Notes: generated from the letters alone by a model not told the origin. 64,000 nt of DNA from Ornithomonoglobus_A sp045532455 (GCA_045532455.1 JAZSFX010000020.1:5482-69481); one strand, 5' to 3'. Counted from the stretch's first letter, positions 23,532 to 32,586 are shown. Made by a program: numbers and translations.

Positions 23532-24248
23532 TTACCATTCATTTTTGCCAATATATTCCTCTATAGCACTCGCTATTGCCCAGGCAATTTTTGCCTGATA
23601 TTCCTCATTCTGTAAAAACTGCGCCTCCTGTGGATTCGACATAAAACCGCACTCAATAAGAATTGACGGGATTTTTGCATTTTTCATAAGATAAAGACTT
23701 TTAGAAACCTCTTTTACGCTATGTGGCTTTGCACCCGTAACATCAACTATCGAGCTTTGTATTTGCTCTGCCAGCTCCTTTACTTTTTCGTTTTCTCCGC
23801 CATAAAAAATATGAATTCCATTTGCCGAAGTATCGGTAAATGAATTCATATGTATACTCAAAAACAAATCTGCGTTGCTGTTGTTAATTATTTGCACTCT
23901 TTTGTGCATATCACTGACCTTTTTTTCTCTTATTGTTGTGGCACCCTCATCGTATATTCCGCTATCACCGGTGCGTGTTGTAACTGTATCTATCCCCTTT
24001 GCCTCGAGCACCTCGCAAAGCTTTTTTGTGATTGCTAAATTTATATCCTTTTCCTCGGCACCATCTGCCGCAACTGCACCGCCATCTGGCGCACCGTGCC
24101 CCGCGTCGCACACAACACTGAACTGCCCTTTGTTTAAAAACACACCCAAAGCATCGCCAAAGCATAACGCTCTTACGGATACTCCCAAGGCAATGCCAAA
24201 ACACATAAACAGAATACCTTTTTTTAATGCCTTGGTATGAATAATCAT
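23532..24248 (-). CDS. cwlD: N-acetylmuramoyl-L-alanine amidase, CwlD-like
   Basis: A 238-residue Amidase_3 enzyme with an N-terminal membrane anchor (GILFMCFGIALGVSVRAL). The zinc site is visible: DAGHG (first His), the EKDINL glutamate and LSIHMN (second His), plus the catalytic ECGFMSNPQEA. The size and membrane anchor fit CwlD, which with PdaA makes muramic delta-lactam in the spore cortex; a general amidase cannot be excluded. Start is the ATG at 24248 with GAGAGGG 9 nt before; a GTG at 24257 also exists. Confidence 0.85.
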   Translation of the reverse strand: MIIHTKALKKGILFMCFGIALGVSVRALCFGDALGVFLNKGQFSVVCDAGHGAPDGGAVAADGAEEKDINLAITKKLCEVLEAKGIDTVTTRTGDSGIYDEGATTIREKKVSDMHKRVQIINNSNADLFLSIHMNSFTDTSANGIHIFYGGENEKVKELAEQIQSSIVDVTGAKPHSVKEVSKSLYLMKNAKIPSILIECGFMSNPQEAQFLQNEEYQAKIAWAIASAIEEYIGKNEW

Positions 24249-24321
24249 ACGTTTCACCCTCTCTTGACATATTTTTCTATTATATAATATGCCCGAAAGT
24301 GTTTATTATTCAAACAAAAAA

Positions 24322-24415
24322 AGAGAGGGCAGTGTGTATAAATTCTATTGCTCAAACAGATAAATCCTACGGATTTAAAACTCGCAATATCGAATTTATA
24401 CACACTACCCTCTCT
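24322..24415 (+). repeat. Palindromic intergenic repeat, copy 2
   Basis: 94-bp palindrome with outer arms AGAGAGGGCAGTGTGTATAA and complement, mid stem TATTGC/GCAATA and inner stem AAATCC/GGATTT. It lies 5 nt after the mnmA stop; the minus strand reads TTTTTTG just past it, so it can end the nadA-mnmA transcript. Same orientation as copies 1 and 3. Confidence 0.92.
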
Positions 24416-24420
24416 GTAAT

Positions 24421-25482
24421 TCAACATATTGTTCCGCCGCCAACAACAGTGTCTCCGTCATAAAGCACAACCGCCTGTCCCTTTGTTATGGCACGTTGAG
24501 GTGAGTCGAACTCCACGTGAATAGAGTCATCACCCGTTTGCCACACTGTTGCATCCTCTTCTTTTTGAGAATATCTTGTCTTTGCCTTAACACGTACGGG
24601 GGCATCAAGCTTATCACATACAATCAGATTTATATCTGTTGCGTCAAGCTCCTTGGAAAACAAATCACTGTCTAAACCCAATATAACTTTATTGGTATCA
24701 AGACACGTTTGGCACACGTACATAGGCTGCGGCAGTGCAAGGCCTAAACCTTTGCGTTGTCCTATTGTGTATCTTATTATTCCTTTATGCTCACCAAGAA
24801 CGTTACCCTCAAGGTCCACAAATTCTCCGCAAGGATATGTTTTGTTGCAGTAATTTTCTATAAATTCTGCATATTTGCCATCACTTACAAAGCAAATATC
24901 CTGACTTTCCTTTTTGTTGGCATTTATGAAGTTTTGCTCCTGCGCAATCTCACGTACCTGTGCTTTTGTCATAGCACCAAGCGGTAAAATCGTGTGTGAG
25001 AGCTGGTCTTGGGTGAGCGAATAAAGAACATAACTCTGGTCTTTGGTATGGTCTATTCCCTTTTTTAATAAATATCTGTCCCCATCTTTTTCTACTCTTG
25101 AATAATGACCTGTTACAACGCTGTCGAATCCTAGCTCTTGCGCTTTTTGCAGAAGCATTTTGAATTTAATATGACGGTTGCAATCCACACACGGATTTGG
25201 TGTCCGACCATTTTCGTACGCGTCTATAAATCTCGAAATAACCTGCTTTTCAAAATCGTCTTTAAAGTTAAAGACATAGTGCTCCATACCAAGTCTGTGA
25301 GCAACAGACTTAGCGTCTTTTATATCATCAGAGGTACAACACCCCTCCGAAGTCTGTATATCGTCATTTGCAAAAAGCTTAAGCGTTACACCTATTGCTT
25401 CATATTCTTGTTGCTTCATCAGGTATGCGGCAACTGCACTGTCTACACCGCCACTCATTGCGATTATTGCTTTTTTATTCAT
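24421..25482 (-). CDS. mnmA: tRNA-specific 2-thiouridylase MnmA
   Basis: MnmA adenylates and thiolates U34 of tRNA-Lys, -Glu and -Gln. The 353 residues show the PP-loop AMSGGVDS (8-15), the catalytic cysteines Cys98 (NPCVDC) and Cys197 (SQDICFVS), and the C-terminal beta-barrel. The gene overlaps nadA by 8 nt. A persulfide donor (IscS/NifS) must be encoded elsewhere. Confidence 0.96.
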   Translation of the reverse strand: MNKKAIIAMSGGVDSAVAAYLMKQQEYEAIGVTLKLFANDDIQTSEGCCTSDDIKDAKSVAHRLGMEHYVFNFKDDFEKQVISRFIDAYENGRTPNPCVDCNRHIKFKMLLQKAQELGFDSVVTGHYSRVEKDGDRYLLKKGIDHTKDQSYVLYSLTQDQLSHTILPLGAMTKAQVREIAQEQNFINANKKESQDICFVSDGKYAEFIENYCNKTYPCGEFVDLEGNVLGEHKGIIRYTIGQRKGLGLALPQPMYVCQTCLDTNKVILGLDSDLFSKELDATDINLIVCDKLDAPVRVKAKTRYSQKEEDATVWQTGDDSIHVEFDSPQRAITKGQAVVLYDGDTVVGGGTIC

Positions 25483-26392
25483 AGCTTAACCTTATCATTT
25501 CATCTATACATTTTCTTGCTTTGCTTATGGTAACGTCATCAAGAACTATCTCCTCGCCGAAATTACCGCTTACACAGTTATACACGTCCATTAATGTAGT
25601 AAGCCTCATATCCGGACATATAAGTCCTTTGGAAAGAGGATAAAAACGCTTTTGGGGACACATAAATTGTAAGTGTTCGATTATACTGTTTTCTGTCCCT
25701 ATTATAAATTCCTTTTCGTTAGAATTTATTACATAATTCATAATATCGGCAGTTGAGCCTGCTACGTCTGCCATTTGTGTAACCTCTTTTATACATTCAG
25801 GATGCACCAGAAGTTTAGCATTTGGGTGTGCTTTTTTTGCTCTTATAACATCGTCTGTTGTTACCGACATATGCACCGGACATCCGCCTTTTATGAGCTT
25901 GATATTTTTATCGGGGAGCTTCTCGGCAACAAATGCACCAAGATTGCAATCGGGTATAAACAGAATATTTTTATTATCAATTCTGTCCACTATTTTAACT
26001 GCCGAAGATGACGTTACACACACATCACATACAGTTTTTACATCTGTTGTTGTATTTATGTATGCTACAACGGAGTAGTTTGGATATTGTTCTCTAAGTT
26101 TTAAAATATCCTCCTTTGTAATAGCATCTGCCATTGCACAACCAGCATCGGAATGCGATAGAAATACACGCTTTTGCGGTGAAAGCATTTTTACGGTTTC
26201 TGCCATAAATCTTACTCCACACATCAGTATGTTTTTTTCTTTTACGTCTTTCGCCTTAACACTCAGTGCATACGAGTCGCCCGTAAAATCTGCAACCTCA
26301 AGGATTTCATGCGATTGATAGCTATGCGCTAAAATACATATATCATTTTCCTTTTTAACTTGTAAAATTTTTTTCTGTATATCGTTCATCAT
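25475..26392 (-). CDS. nadA: Quinolinate synthase NadA
   Basis: NadA condenses iminoaspartate with dihydroxyacetone phosphate to quinolinate using a [4Fe-4S] cluster. The 305 residues show the three-fold repeat and likely cluster cysteines in CVTSS, HPEC and LICPDM, plus LAHSYQ and GVRFMAE. nadB and nadC are not adjacent. An odd partner is mnmA, co-transcribed through an 8-nt overlap. SD AGGGGA. Confidence 0.95.
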   Translation of the reverse strand: MMNDIQKKILQVKKENDICILAHSYQSHEILEVADFTGDSYALSVKAKDVKEKNILMCGVRFMAETVKMLSPQKRVFLSHSDAGCAMADAITKEDILKLREQYPNYSVVAYINTTTDVKTVCDVCVTSSSAVKIVDRIDNKNILFIPDCNLGAFVAEKLPDKNIKLIKGGCPVHMSVTTDDVIRAKKAHPNAKLLVHPECIKEVTQMADVAGSTADIMNYVINSNEKEFIIGTENSIIEHLQFMCPQKRFYPLSKGLICPDMRLTTLMDVYNCVSGNFGEEIVLDDVTISKARKCIDEMIRLSYE

Positions 26393-26445
26393 AAGAAAAT
26401 CCCCTTGTTTTTGCGTGTGTTTTAAAAATTTTTTTATATAAAATC

Positions 26446-26473
26446 AGTATATCATATTTTGTTTTTTTGTCAA
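26446..26473 (-). promoter_or_regulatory. sigma-A promoter of nadA-mnmA
   Basis: TTGACA (26468-26473), 16-nt spacer, TATACT (26446-26451) on the minus strand. Confidence 0.75.
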
Positions 26474-26549
26474 TAGATTTTGTCAAAAAAACAAAGTGCA
26501 CTCAATATATATACTTTTTAGATTACGTTTTTTGTATAACAAAATCAGG

Positions 26550-26578
26550 TTGACAATATACTATAATTAATATATAAT
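26550..26578 (+). promoter_or_regulatory. sigma-A promoter of hydE-gshA
   Basis: TTGACA (26550-26555), 17-nt spacer, TATAAT (26573-26578): consensus hexamers, about 34 nt before the hydE start. Confidence 0.9.
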
Positions 26579-26618
26579 ATTCAGTAGTAAAAACTAAAAA
26601 AAGAAACGGATATTTAAA

Positions 26619-27656
26619 ATGAATGCAGAAAATATAATAGACAAGCTTTATGATACAAAAACCGCTTCCGACGAGGAATTAAAAGTGATTATTGACCTGG
26701 ATAATCAGGAGTACCTTTTTAAAAAGTCAATGAAAAGGCGCGTTGAGTATTATAATAAAGACGTGTATATAAGAGGGTTAATTGAGTTTACGAACTATTG
26801 CAAAAACAACTGCTACTACTGCGGTATACGCTGCGGCAATGCTAATGCGGGTCGCTACCGTCTTAGCATGGGCGAAATCCTCGATTGTGCAAAATACGGT
26901 TATGGATTGGGTTTTCGTACCTTTGTTTTACAGGGCGGTGATGACCCGTACTTTACTGATGATAAAATTTGTTCCATTGTATCCGCACTCAGAAATAAAT
27001 ATCCCGATTGCGCCATAACGCTCTCGATAGGTGAAAAGAGCTATCAAAGCTACAAAGCCTTTTTTGACGCAGGTGCAAACCGTTATCTTTTAAGACACGA
27101 AAGTGCAGATGGTGAGCACTACTCAAAGCTGCACCCCGAAAATATGAGTTTAAAAACACGTATGGAGTGTATAAATAGTTTAAAGGAAATCGGCTATCAG
27201 GTAGGCTCAGGCTTTATGGTGGGGAGTCCGTATCAGACACTGGATAATCTTGTTTCGGACTTGAGATTTTTAGAAAAAATCGGGCCCGATATGATTGGCA
27301 TAGGTCCGTTTTTGCCGCACGTTAATACACCATTCGGCAAGTATGAAAAAGGCTCACTTAAAAGATGTCTTAACCTTGTTGCAATACTAAGGTTAATGTT
27401 TCCGTATGCACTTATTCCGTCTACTACTGCACTTGGTACAATCCATCCGCAAGGCAGACAGATGGGTCTTATGGCAGGTGCGAATGTAGTAATGCCTAAC
27501 CTGTCCCCAAGCGATGTACGGAAATTATATACCCTTTATAACAACAAAGCCTACACAGGCACAGAAGCGGCAGAGGGGCTTAAACTGCTTGAAGAAGAAG
27601 TAAAATCGGCAGGACTTAATATAAAAGTCGCAGTAGGTAATGTAAACAGAGGATAA
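26619..27656 (+). CDS. hydE: [FeFe]-hydrogenase maturase HydE (radical SAM)
   Basis: HydE is the radical-SAM enzyme that helps build the diiron subcluster of [FeFe]-hydrogenase. The 345 residues contain the CxxxCxxC cluster motif CKNNCYYC (Cys61, 65, 68), FTNYCKNNCYYCGIR, LQGGDDPYFTD, LRHESADGEHYSKLHP and GPFLPHVNTPFG, all typical of HydE rather than BioB or ThiH. hydF, hydG and the hydrogenase are not in the window. It implies fermentative H2 metabolism. The next gene starts 5 nt later. Confidence 0.93.
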   Translation: MNAENIIDKLYDTKTASDEELKVIIDLDNQEYLFKKSMKRRVEYYNKDVYIRGLIEFTNYCKNNCYYCGIRCGNANAGRYRLSMGEILDCAKYGYGLGFRTFVLQGGDDPYFTDDKICSIVSALRNKYPDCAITLSIGEKSYQSYKAFFDAGANRYLLRHESADGEHYSKLHPENMSLKTRMECINSLKEIGYQVGSGFMVGSPYQTLDNLVSDLRFLEKIGPDMIGIGPFLPHVNTPFGKYEKGSLKRCLNLVAILRLMFPYALIPSTTALGTIHPQGRQMGLMAGANVVMPNLSPSDVRKLYTLYNNKAYTGTEAAEGLKLLEEEVKSAGLNIKVAVGNVNRG

Positions 27657-27661
27657 CTATA

Positions 27662-28864
27662 ATGGTTTTGGATAAACATATTTTTGAGGGTAATTTCGGG
27701 CTTGAGCGCGAGACACTCCGTGTTACGTCTGACGGCTCACTCGCACAGACTCCGCACATATTTGATGATGAAATGATTACAAGAGATTTTTGCGAAAATC
27801 AGATTGAATTAGTGTCCCCCGTATGTAAGAATATTGATGAATTATTTGATGAGCTTTCCTCACTTGATAAAAGAGTGCGCTCCGAAATTGCAAAGAATAA
27901 TGAGTACCTGTGGTTAAACAGTAATCCACCTCATTTTGAAGACGAAGACGATATTCCTATTGCAGACTTTTACGGAGAGAGTGCTCCAAAAAGAGAATAC
28001 CGCGAAAAGCTTGCAGCTCGCTACGGCAAGAGGCTTATGCTATACTGTGGGATTCATTTTAATTTCTCATTTTCCGACATTTTTTTAAAATCTCTCTGCG
28101 ACGAAAACGAGGACTACACTCAGTTTAAAAACAACTTATATTTCAGGCTGTTTAAGCAGATATGCCGATACAGTTGGGTTTTGGTTTTACTTACTGCCTC
28201 AAGCCCCGTTTATGATATGTCCCTTGACGAAGACTATACCAAAGGCGACGGTTTTGATGGATATGCTTCGCGCAGAAGTAGCAACAAGGGCTATTGGAAT
28301 AAATTCGTGCCAATATTTGACTGCACAGATTTATACACATATATTAAGGGCATTGAGCAATATGTAAAAAACGGCGCTTTATTTTCTGAATGGGAATTAT
28401 ATGTCCCCGCACGGTTAAAACCCCCTGGGGTTAACAGTTTGAAAAATCTTAAAGAAAACGGAGTGAACCACATAGAGCTTCGTATGTTTGACGTTAATCC
28501 TCTATCTCCGCTTGGGATATTCAAGGAGGATATTAAATTTGCACACTATCTTTTAATTTATCTCGCATTTTGTCCTGACTTTGATTTTACTAGCGCCCTA
28601 CAGGAGAGAGCGCTTAAAAATCATAAAGCAGCAGCACTTTATAATATGTCGGCAATTAAAATAGATAATATAAGTGCGTACGACGCAGTACTTGGTATTT
28701 TAGATGATATGAGTATTTATTTTAAAACTTGTCCCGACGTTTTGAATATAATTGAATACCAGAAAAACAAACTCACCTGCTCTAATCGTTATTGCGAAAT
28801 TATACAAAAAAAGCTCGGTAAAAACTTTCATAACGAAATGCTTAAAATTGCAAAAAATATATGA
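27662..28864 (+). CDS. gshA: Glutamate-cysteine ligase (gamma-glutamylcysteine synthetase), short form
   Basis: A 400-residue protein of the GshA family that ligates glutamate and cysteine. Family features are FGLERETLRVT (substrate glutamate and ATP site), DFCENQIELVSP, HFNFSFSD and HIELRMFDVNPLSPLG. It lacks the ATP-grasp domain of fused GshF, and no gshB is adjacent, so the end product could be gamma-glutamylcysteine itself. It is 5 nt after hydE; a thiol-making enzyme coupled to an oxygen-sensitive maturase is functionally plausible. Palindromic repeat copy 3 serves as its terminator. Confidence 0.88.
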   Translation: MVLDKHIFEGNFGLERETLRVTSDGSLAQTPHIFDDEMITRDFCENQIELVSPVCKNIDELFDELSSLDKRVRSEIAKNNEYLWLNSNPPHFEDEDDIPIADFYGESAPKREYREKLAARYGKRLMLYCGIHFNFSFSDIFLKSLCDENEDYTQFKNNLYFRLFKQICRYSWVLVLLTASSPVYDMSLDEDYTKGDGFDGYASRRSSNKGYWNKFVPIFDCTDLYTYIKGIEQYVKNGALFSEWELYVPARLKPPGVNSLKNLKENGVNHIELRMFDVNPLSPLGIFKEDIKFAHYLLIYLAFCPDFDFTSALQERALKNHKAAALYNMSAIKIDNISAYDAVLGILDDMSIYFKTCPDVLNIIEYQKNKLTCSNRYCEIIQKKLGKNFHNEMLKIAKNI

Positions 28865-28869
28865 TTATA

Positions 28870-28962
28870 AGAGAGGACAATCTGTATTAATTCTGTTGCT
28901 CAGACAATAAATCCTATGGATTTAAAACTCGCAACATCGAATCAATACAGACCGTCCTCTCT
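28870..28962 (+). repeat. Palindromic intergenic repeat, copy 3
   Basis: 93-bp palindrome 5 nt after gshA. The outer arms are AGAGAGGAC... and complement. The mid stem has changed on both sides to TGTTGC/GCAACA, keeping pairing; the inner stem AAATCC/GGATTT is kept. It is followed by GTTTTTAT, so it can terminate hydE-gshA. Same orientation as copies 1 and 2. Confidence 0.92.
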
Positions 28963-29111
28963 GTTTTTATCTGATTAATTCGCTTGGCGCACTCCTCGTT
29001 TTTATTTTTACGAATAAAAAATAACTAAAATTTTATAAGTAACTTCGTACAAAATGACAGTCGTTTTTTGTTGTTTATTTGTTTGATATTTATAAAAAGG
29101 TGGTAAGTATT

Positions 29112-29144
29112 ATGTATAAGGCTTATTATGTAAGTGATAACTAA
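29112..29144 (+). CDS. Ten-codon leader ORF upstream of the EF-G-like gene
   Basis: ATG at 29112 encodes MYKAYYVSDN and stops at 29144, 28 nt before the EF-G-like start. The SD AAGGTGG stands 8 nt before the ATG and is as strong as that of the real gene. Three of ten codons are Tyr. The region before it (28963-29111) is AT-rich with a weak hairpin at ~29003-29025 and no clear sigma-A promoter. A short leader peptide before a ribosome-acting GTPase suggests translation- or attenuation-based control; chance occurrence is possible. Confidence 0.4.
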   Translation: MYKAYYVSDN

Positions 29145-29172
29145 AAACAAATAAACGAAAGGATTTGATAAT

Positions 29173-31233
29173 ATGAAATTATACAAAATGGAGGACATTC
29201 GAAACATTGCCGTTATGGGGCACGGAAAATGCGGTAAAACAACTTTAGCAGAGGCTATGTTTTATAATGCAGGGGCTATTGACCGTTTGGGTAAAGTTGC
29301 AGACGGAACAACCGTTACAGACTGCGACCCCGAAGAAGTAAAGCGCGGCTTTTCTATTTCAACTTCTGTTGCTCCTATAGAGTGGAAAGATATGAAATAC
29401 AACGTAATAGACACACCCGGATTTTTTGATTTTGCAGGCGACGTAAAAGCAGGCGTAAGAGCTGCTGACTCGGCACTTGTTGTACTTAGCGGCAGAAGTG
29501 GTGTTTCGGTTGGTACTGAGCAGGTATTCCAATATGCCAAAAATAAAGGTGTGCCGATAATGTTCTTTGTTAATAAAATTGACGACTCACGCGGTAATTA
29601 CGAGCGTACTCTTGAAGAAATGAAAGCAACTTTCGGCAAGTCAATCACACCGTTTGTATACCCCATAAGAGAGGGCGACGAATTCAAGGGCTTTGTTGAT
29701 ATAGTTGATATGACAGCAAGACGCTACGAGGGTCAGGACAGAGTTGATATTCCTGTTCCCGACGGTATGGCAGACATTGTTGCACCTCTAAGAGAAATGA
29801 TAATGGAAGCTATTGCAGAAACTGACGAAGAGCTTATGGTTAAATATTTCAACGGCGAAGAATTTACTTTTGATGAAATTAAAAAAGCTATAAGAAAGGG
29901 TGTAAAAGACGGTAGCATCTACCCTGTATATTGCGGAAGCGGTCAGGACAATATCGGTGTAAGAAGCCTTATGGACGGTATTGGAAAGTATCTTCCTGCA
30001 CCGTCGGAAATCGAGGAAATCGGCAGAATGGCCGATACTGCAGAGCCGGTTGAATTGGTACAAACAGCAGAAGAAACAACTGCGGCAGTTGTGTTTAAGA
30101 CAATAGCTGACCCTTACGTTGGTAAACTTTCAATTTTCAGGGTATATTCGGGCGAGATTAAATCCGATACCACACTATACAACCCCAACAAAGGCGAAAA
30201 CGAAAGAATTGGTAAAATATATTCGATTTGTGGCAAAAAACAGGTTGAAACATCATGCGTTAAAGCCGGTGATATAGGTTGCGTTGCAAAGCTTGAATTC
30301 ACAAAAACAGGTGATACACTTTGTGAGCGTAACAAGAACATAATTCTTACAGGCATAGAATTCCCCTCTCCTGTACTTTCGATGGCAGTAAAGCCTGAAG
30401 CAAAGGGTGATGAAGAAAAGATAGTAAGCGGACTTACAAAGCTTATGGACGAAGACCCGTCATTTACTGTAACAAACAATACCGAAACAAAGCAAACACT
30501 TATAAACGGTCAGGGCGAACAACACATAGAAGTAATTTTGAGCAAACTAAAGACCAAGTACGGAACCAACGTAGTAGTTGAAGAGCCTATAACACCTTAT
30601 CGTGAAACAATAACAAAAACAGTTACTGTTGAGGGTAAACATAAGAAACAATCGGGCGGTCATGGTCAGTACGGTCATGTAAAGATTGAGTTTGCGCCAG
30701 GTATCACCGAAGAAATGATATTCGAAGAAAAAATATTCGGCGGCAGCGTTCCTCGTAACTACTTCCCTGCAGTTGAAAAAGGGCTTTTGGACAGCTGCGA
30801 AAAGGGTGTGCTTGCAGGATATCCGGTTGTTAATCTTAAGGCAACACTTCTTGACGGTTCATACCACCCTGTTGACTCATCAGAAATGGCATTCAAGACT
30901 GCTGCTTCTATTGCATACAAGGAAGGCTTAAAGCAGGCGGGTCCTGTTATTCTTGAGCCAATCGGTTACTTAAAGAGCTATGTCCCCGAAAATATCATGG
31001 GCGACGTTATAGGTGATATTAACAAACGTCGTGGTCGTATAATGGGAATGGGCGAAAGCGACAAGCCGGGTCTTAATCTTGTAGAGGCCGAAGTGCCGAT
31101 GTCCGAAATGCATAAGTATGCAACCGACTTAAGAGCACTGAGCGGAGGTAGAGGAATATTCACTTTTGAGTTCGTAAGATACGAAAAAGCGCCTATGGAA
31201 GTTGCAAACAAAATTATTGCTTCTTCTCACTAA
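29173..31233 (+). CDS. EF-G-like translation GTPase (FusA2 type)
   Basis: A 686-residue EF-G paralogue with domains I-V. The P-loop is GHGKCGKTT (16-24) instead of the AHIDAGKTT of true EF-G, and the G3 motif reads DTPGFFDF, replacing the GTPase-activating histidine (DTPGH) by phenylalanine. NKID is kept. These changes are family features of EF-G-like proteins of uncertain function. The canonical fusA is not in the window. It stands alone with a possible ten-codon leader ORF upstream. Confidence 0.9.
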   Translation: MKLYKMEDIRNIAVMGHGKCGKTTLAEAMFYNAGAIDRLGKVADGTTVTDCDPEEVKRGFSISTSVAPIEWKDMKYNVIDTPGFFDFAGDVKAGVRAADSALVVLSGRSGVSVGTEQVFQYAKNKGVPIMFFVNKIDDSRGNYERTLEEMKATFGKSITPFVYPIREGDEFKGFVDIVDMTARRYEGQDRVDIPVPDGMADIVAPLREMIMEAIAETDEELMVKYFNGEEFTFDEIKKAIRKGVKDGSIYPVYCGSGQDNIGVRSLMDGIGKYLPAPSEIEEIGRMADTAEPVELVQTAEETTAAVVFKTIADPYVGKLSIFRVYSGEIKSDTTLYNPNKGENERIGKIYSICGKKQVETSCVKAGDIGCVAKLEFTKTGDTLCERNKNIILTGIEFPSPVLSMAVKPEAKGDEEKIVSGLTKLMDEDPSFTVTNNTETKQTLINGQGEQHIEVILSKLKTKYGTNVVVEEPITPYRETITKTVTVEGKHKKQSGGHGQYGHVKIEFAPGITEEMIFEEKIFGGSVPRNYFPAVEKGLLDSCEKGVLAGYPVVNLKATLLDGSYHPVDSSEMAFKTAASIAYKEGLKQAGPVILEPIGYLKSYVPENIMGDVIGDINKRRGRIMGMGESDKPGLNLVEAEVPMSEMHKYATDLRALSGGRGIFTFEFVRYEKAPMEVANKIIASSH

Positions 31234-31270
31234 TCTTTTGTGCACATTTGTTTTGCGCTAACCCCTTTTT

Positions 31271-31317
31271 GTCGAAGATAGACAAAGATTTATTTGAATT
31301 TTTGTCTATTATTCGAC
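31271..31317 (+). repeat. Inverted repeat in the 5' region of the ABC ATPase gene
   Basis: GTCGAA-ATAGACAAA (31271-31286) pairs with TTTGTCTAT-TTCGAC (31301-31317), 15 bp with a small internal bulge and a 14-nt loop. No U-run follows. It lies 38 nt after the EF-G-like stop and 147 nt before the ATPase gene, so it may be a 3' mRNA end or an operator/leader structure. Confidence 0.5.
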
Positions 31318-31463
31318 TACCAATTTTATCGAAAATATGTTAATATATAGTATGTGTCGTTATGTAACATAAGGTTATATTTTACACGTAAAACAAAAGA
31401 TTATATTAAAAGTCAATCTGTAAAAATAAAGTAAACTTAAAATATGAGAGGGGACTATTGACA

Positions 31464-32570
31464 ATGGCAGATTTACAATTAAAACACATTACTAAAAGGT
31501 ATCCTAACGGTTTCGTTGGTGCCAGCGATATCACACTTGATATTGAAGATAAAGAATTTATAATTCTTGTTGGTCCTTCAGGTTGTGGTAAATCAACAAC
31601 ATTGCGTATGATAGCAGGTCTTGAAGAAATTTCTGAAGGTGAGCTTTACATAGGCGGCAAGCTTATGAACGACGTTGCTCCAAAAGATAGAGATATAGCA
31701 ATGGTTTTCCAGAACTACGCTCTATATCCGCATATGACAGTTTATGATAACATGGCATTTGCGCTTAAGCTAAGAAAGACTCCAAAAGACGAAATAAAGA
31801 AGAGAGTTGAAGAAGCAGCTAAGATTCTTGAAATTGAGCATTTGCTTGACAGAAAGCCGGCTGCTCTATCTGGTGGTCAGAGACAGCGTGTTGCTATGGG
31901 ACGTGCGCTTGTTCGTAGCCCTAAGGTATTCCTTTTGGACGAACCGCTTTCAAACCTTGACGCTAAGCTAAGAGTTGCAATGAGAACTGAAATTAAGAAG
32001 TTGCACCACAAGCTACAAACAACATTTATCTACGTTACTCACGACCAGACAGAAGCCATGACAATGGGTACACGTATCGTTGTTCTTAAAGACGGTTTTG
32101 TTCAACAAGTAGATACACCAACAACACTATACTCAGAACCATGTAACCTATTCGTTGCAGGATTCGTCGGTTCACCTCAAATGAACTTTGTTGACGCAGA
32201 GCTTTCTGAAAAAGACGGTGGCGTATACGCAACATTCGGCGAAAACTCAATTAAGATTCCTGAAGGCAAGGTAGCTCCTCTTAAGGATTACATCGGTAAA
32301 ACTGTTGTATTGGGTATCAGACCTGAAGATATTCATGACGACGAAGGCTTTATCGCAGCTAAGCCTGACGGTGTATGTGAAGCATATGTTGAAGTTACAG
32401 AGCTACTTGGTTCAGAAACATTCTTATACTTAAAGATTTCTGATACTCAGTTCACAGCTAAGGTTAACCAGAGATCAAACGCTAAGATTGAAGATACAAT
32501 CAAAGTTTGCTTCGATACAAATAAGCTACACGTATTCGATAAAGAAACAGAACTTGCTATTGTTCACTAA
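31464..32570 (+). CDS. Sugar ABC transporter ATPase (MsmK/UgpC type)
   Basis: A 368-residue ATPase that energises CUT1 sugar importers; one copy often serves several transporters in Firmicutes. Walker A GPSGCGKST, Q-loop VFQNYALYPHMTV, signature LSGGQRQRVAMGRALVR, Walker B VFLLDEPLSNLD, H-loop VTHDQTEAMT, then the MalK-type regulatory TOBE domain (GIRPEDI). The start is the ATG at 31464 with AGAGGGG upstream; a TTG two codons earlier is possible. It is encoded alone, without permeases, consistent with a shared ATPase. Confidence 0.93.
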   Translation: MADLQLKHITKRYPNGFVGASDITLDIEDKEFIILVGPSGCGKSTTLRMIAGLEEISEGELYIGGKLMNDVAPKDRDIAMVFQNYALYPHMTVYDNMAFALKLRKTPKDEIKKRVEEAAKILEIEHLLDRKPAALSGGQRQRVAMGRALVRSPKVFLLDEPLSNLDAKLRVAMRTEIKKLHHKLQTTFIYVTHDQTEAMTMGTRIVVLKDGFVQQVDTPTTLYSEPCNLFVAGFVGSPQMNFVDAELSEKDGGVYATFGENSIKIPEGKVAPLKDYIGKTVVLGIRPEDIHDDEGFIAAKPDGVCEAYVEVTELLGSETFLYLKISDTQFTAKVNQRSNAKIEDTIKVCFDTNKLHVFDKETELAIVH

Positions 32571-32586
32571 TCCAGATATAGTCAAA

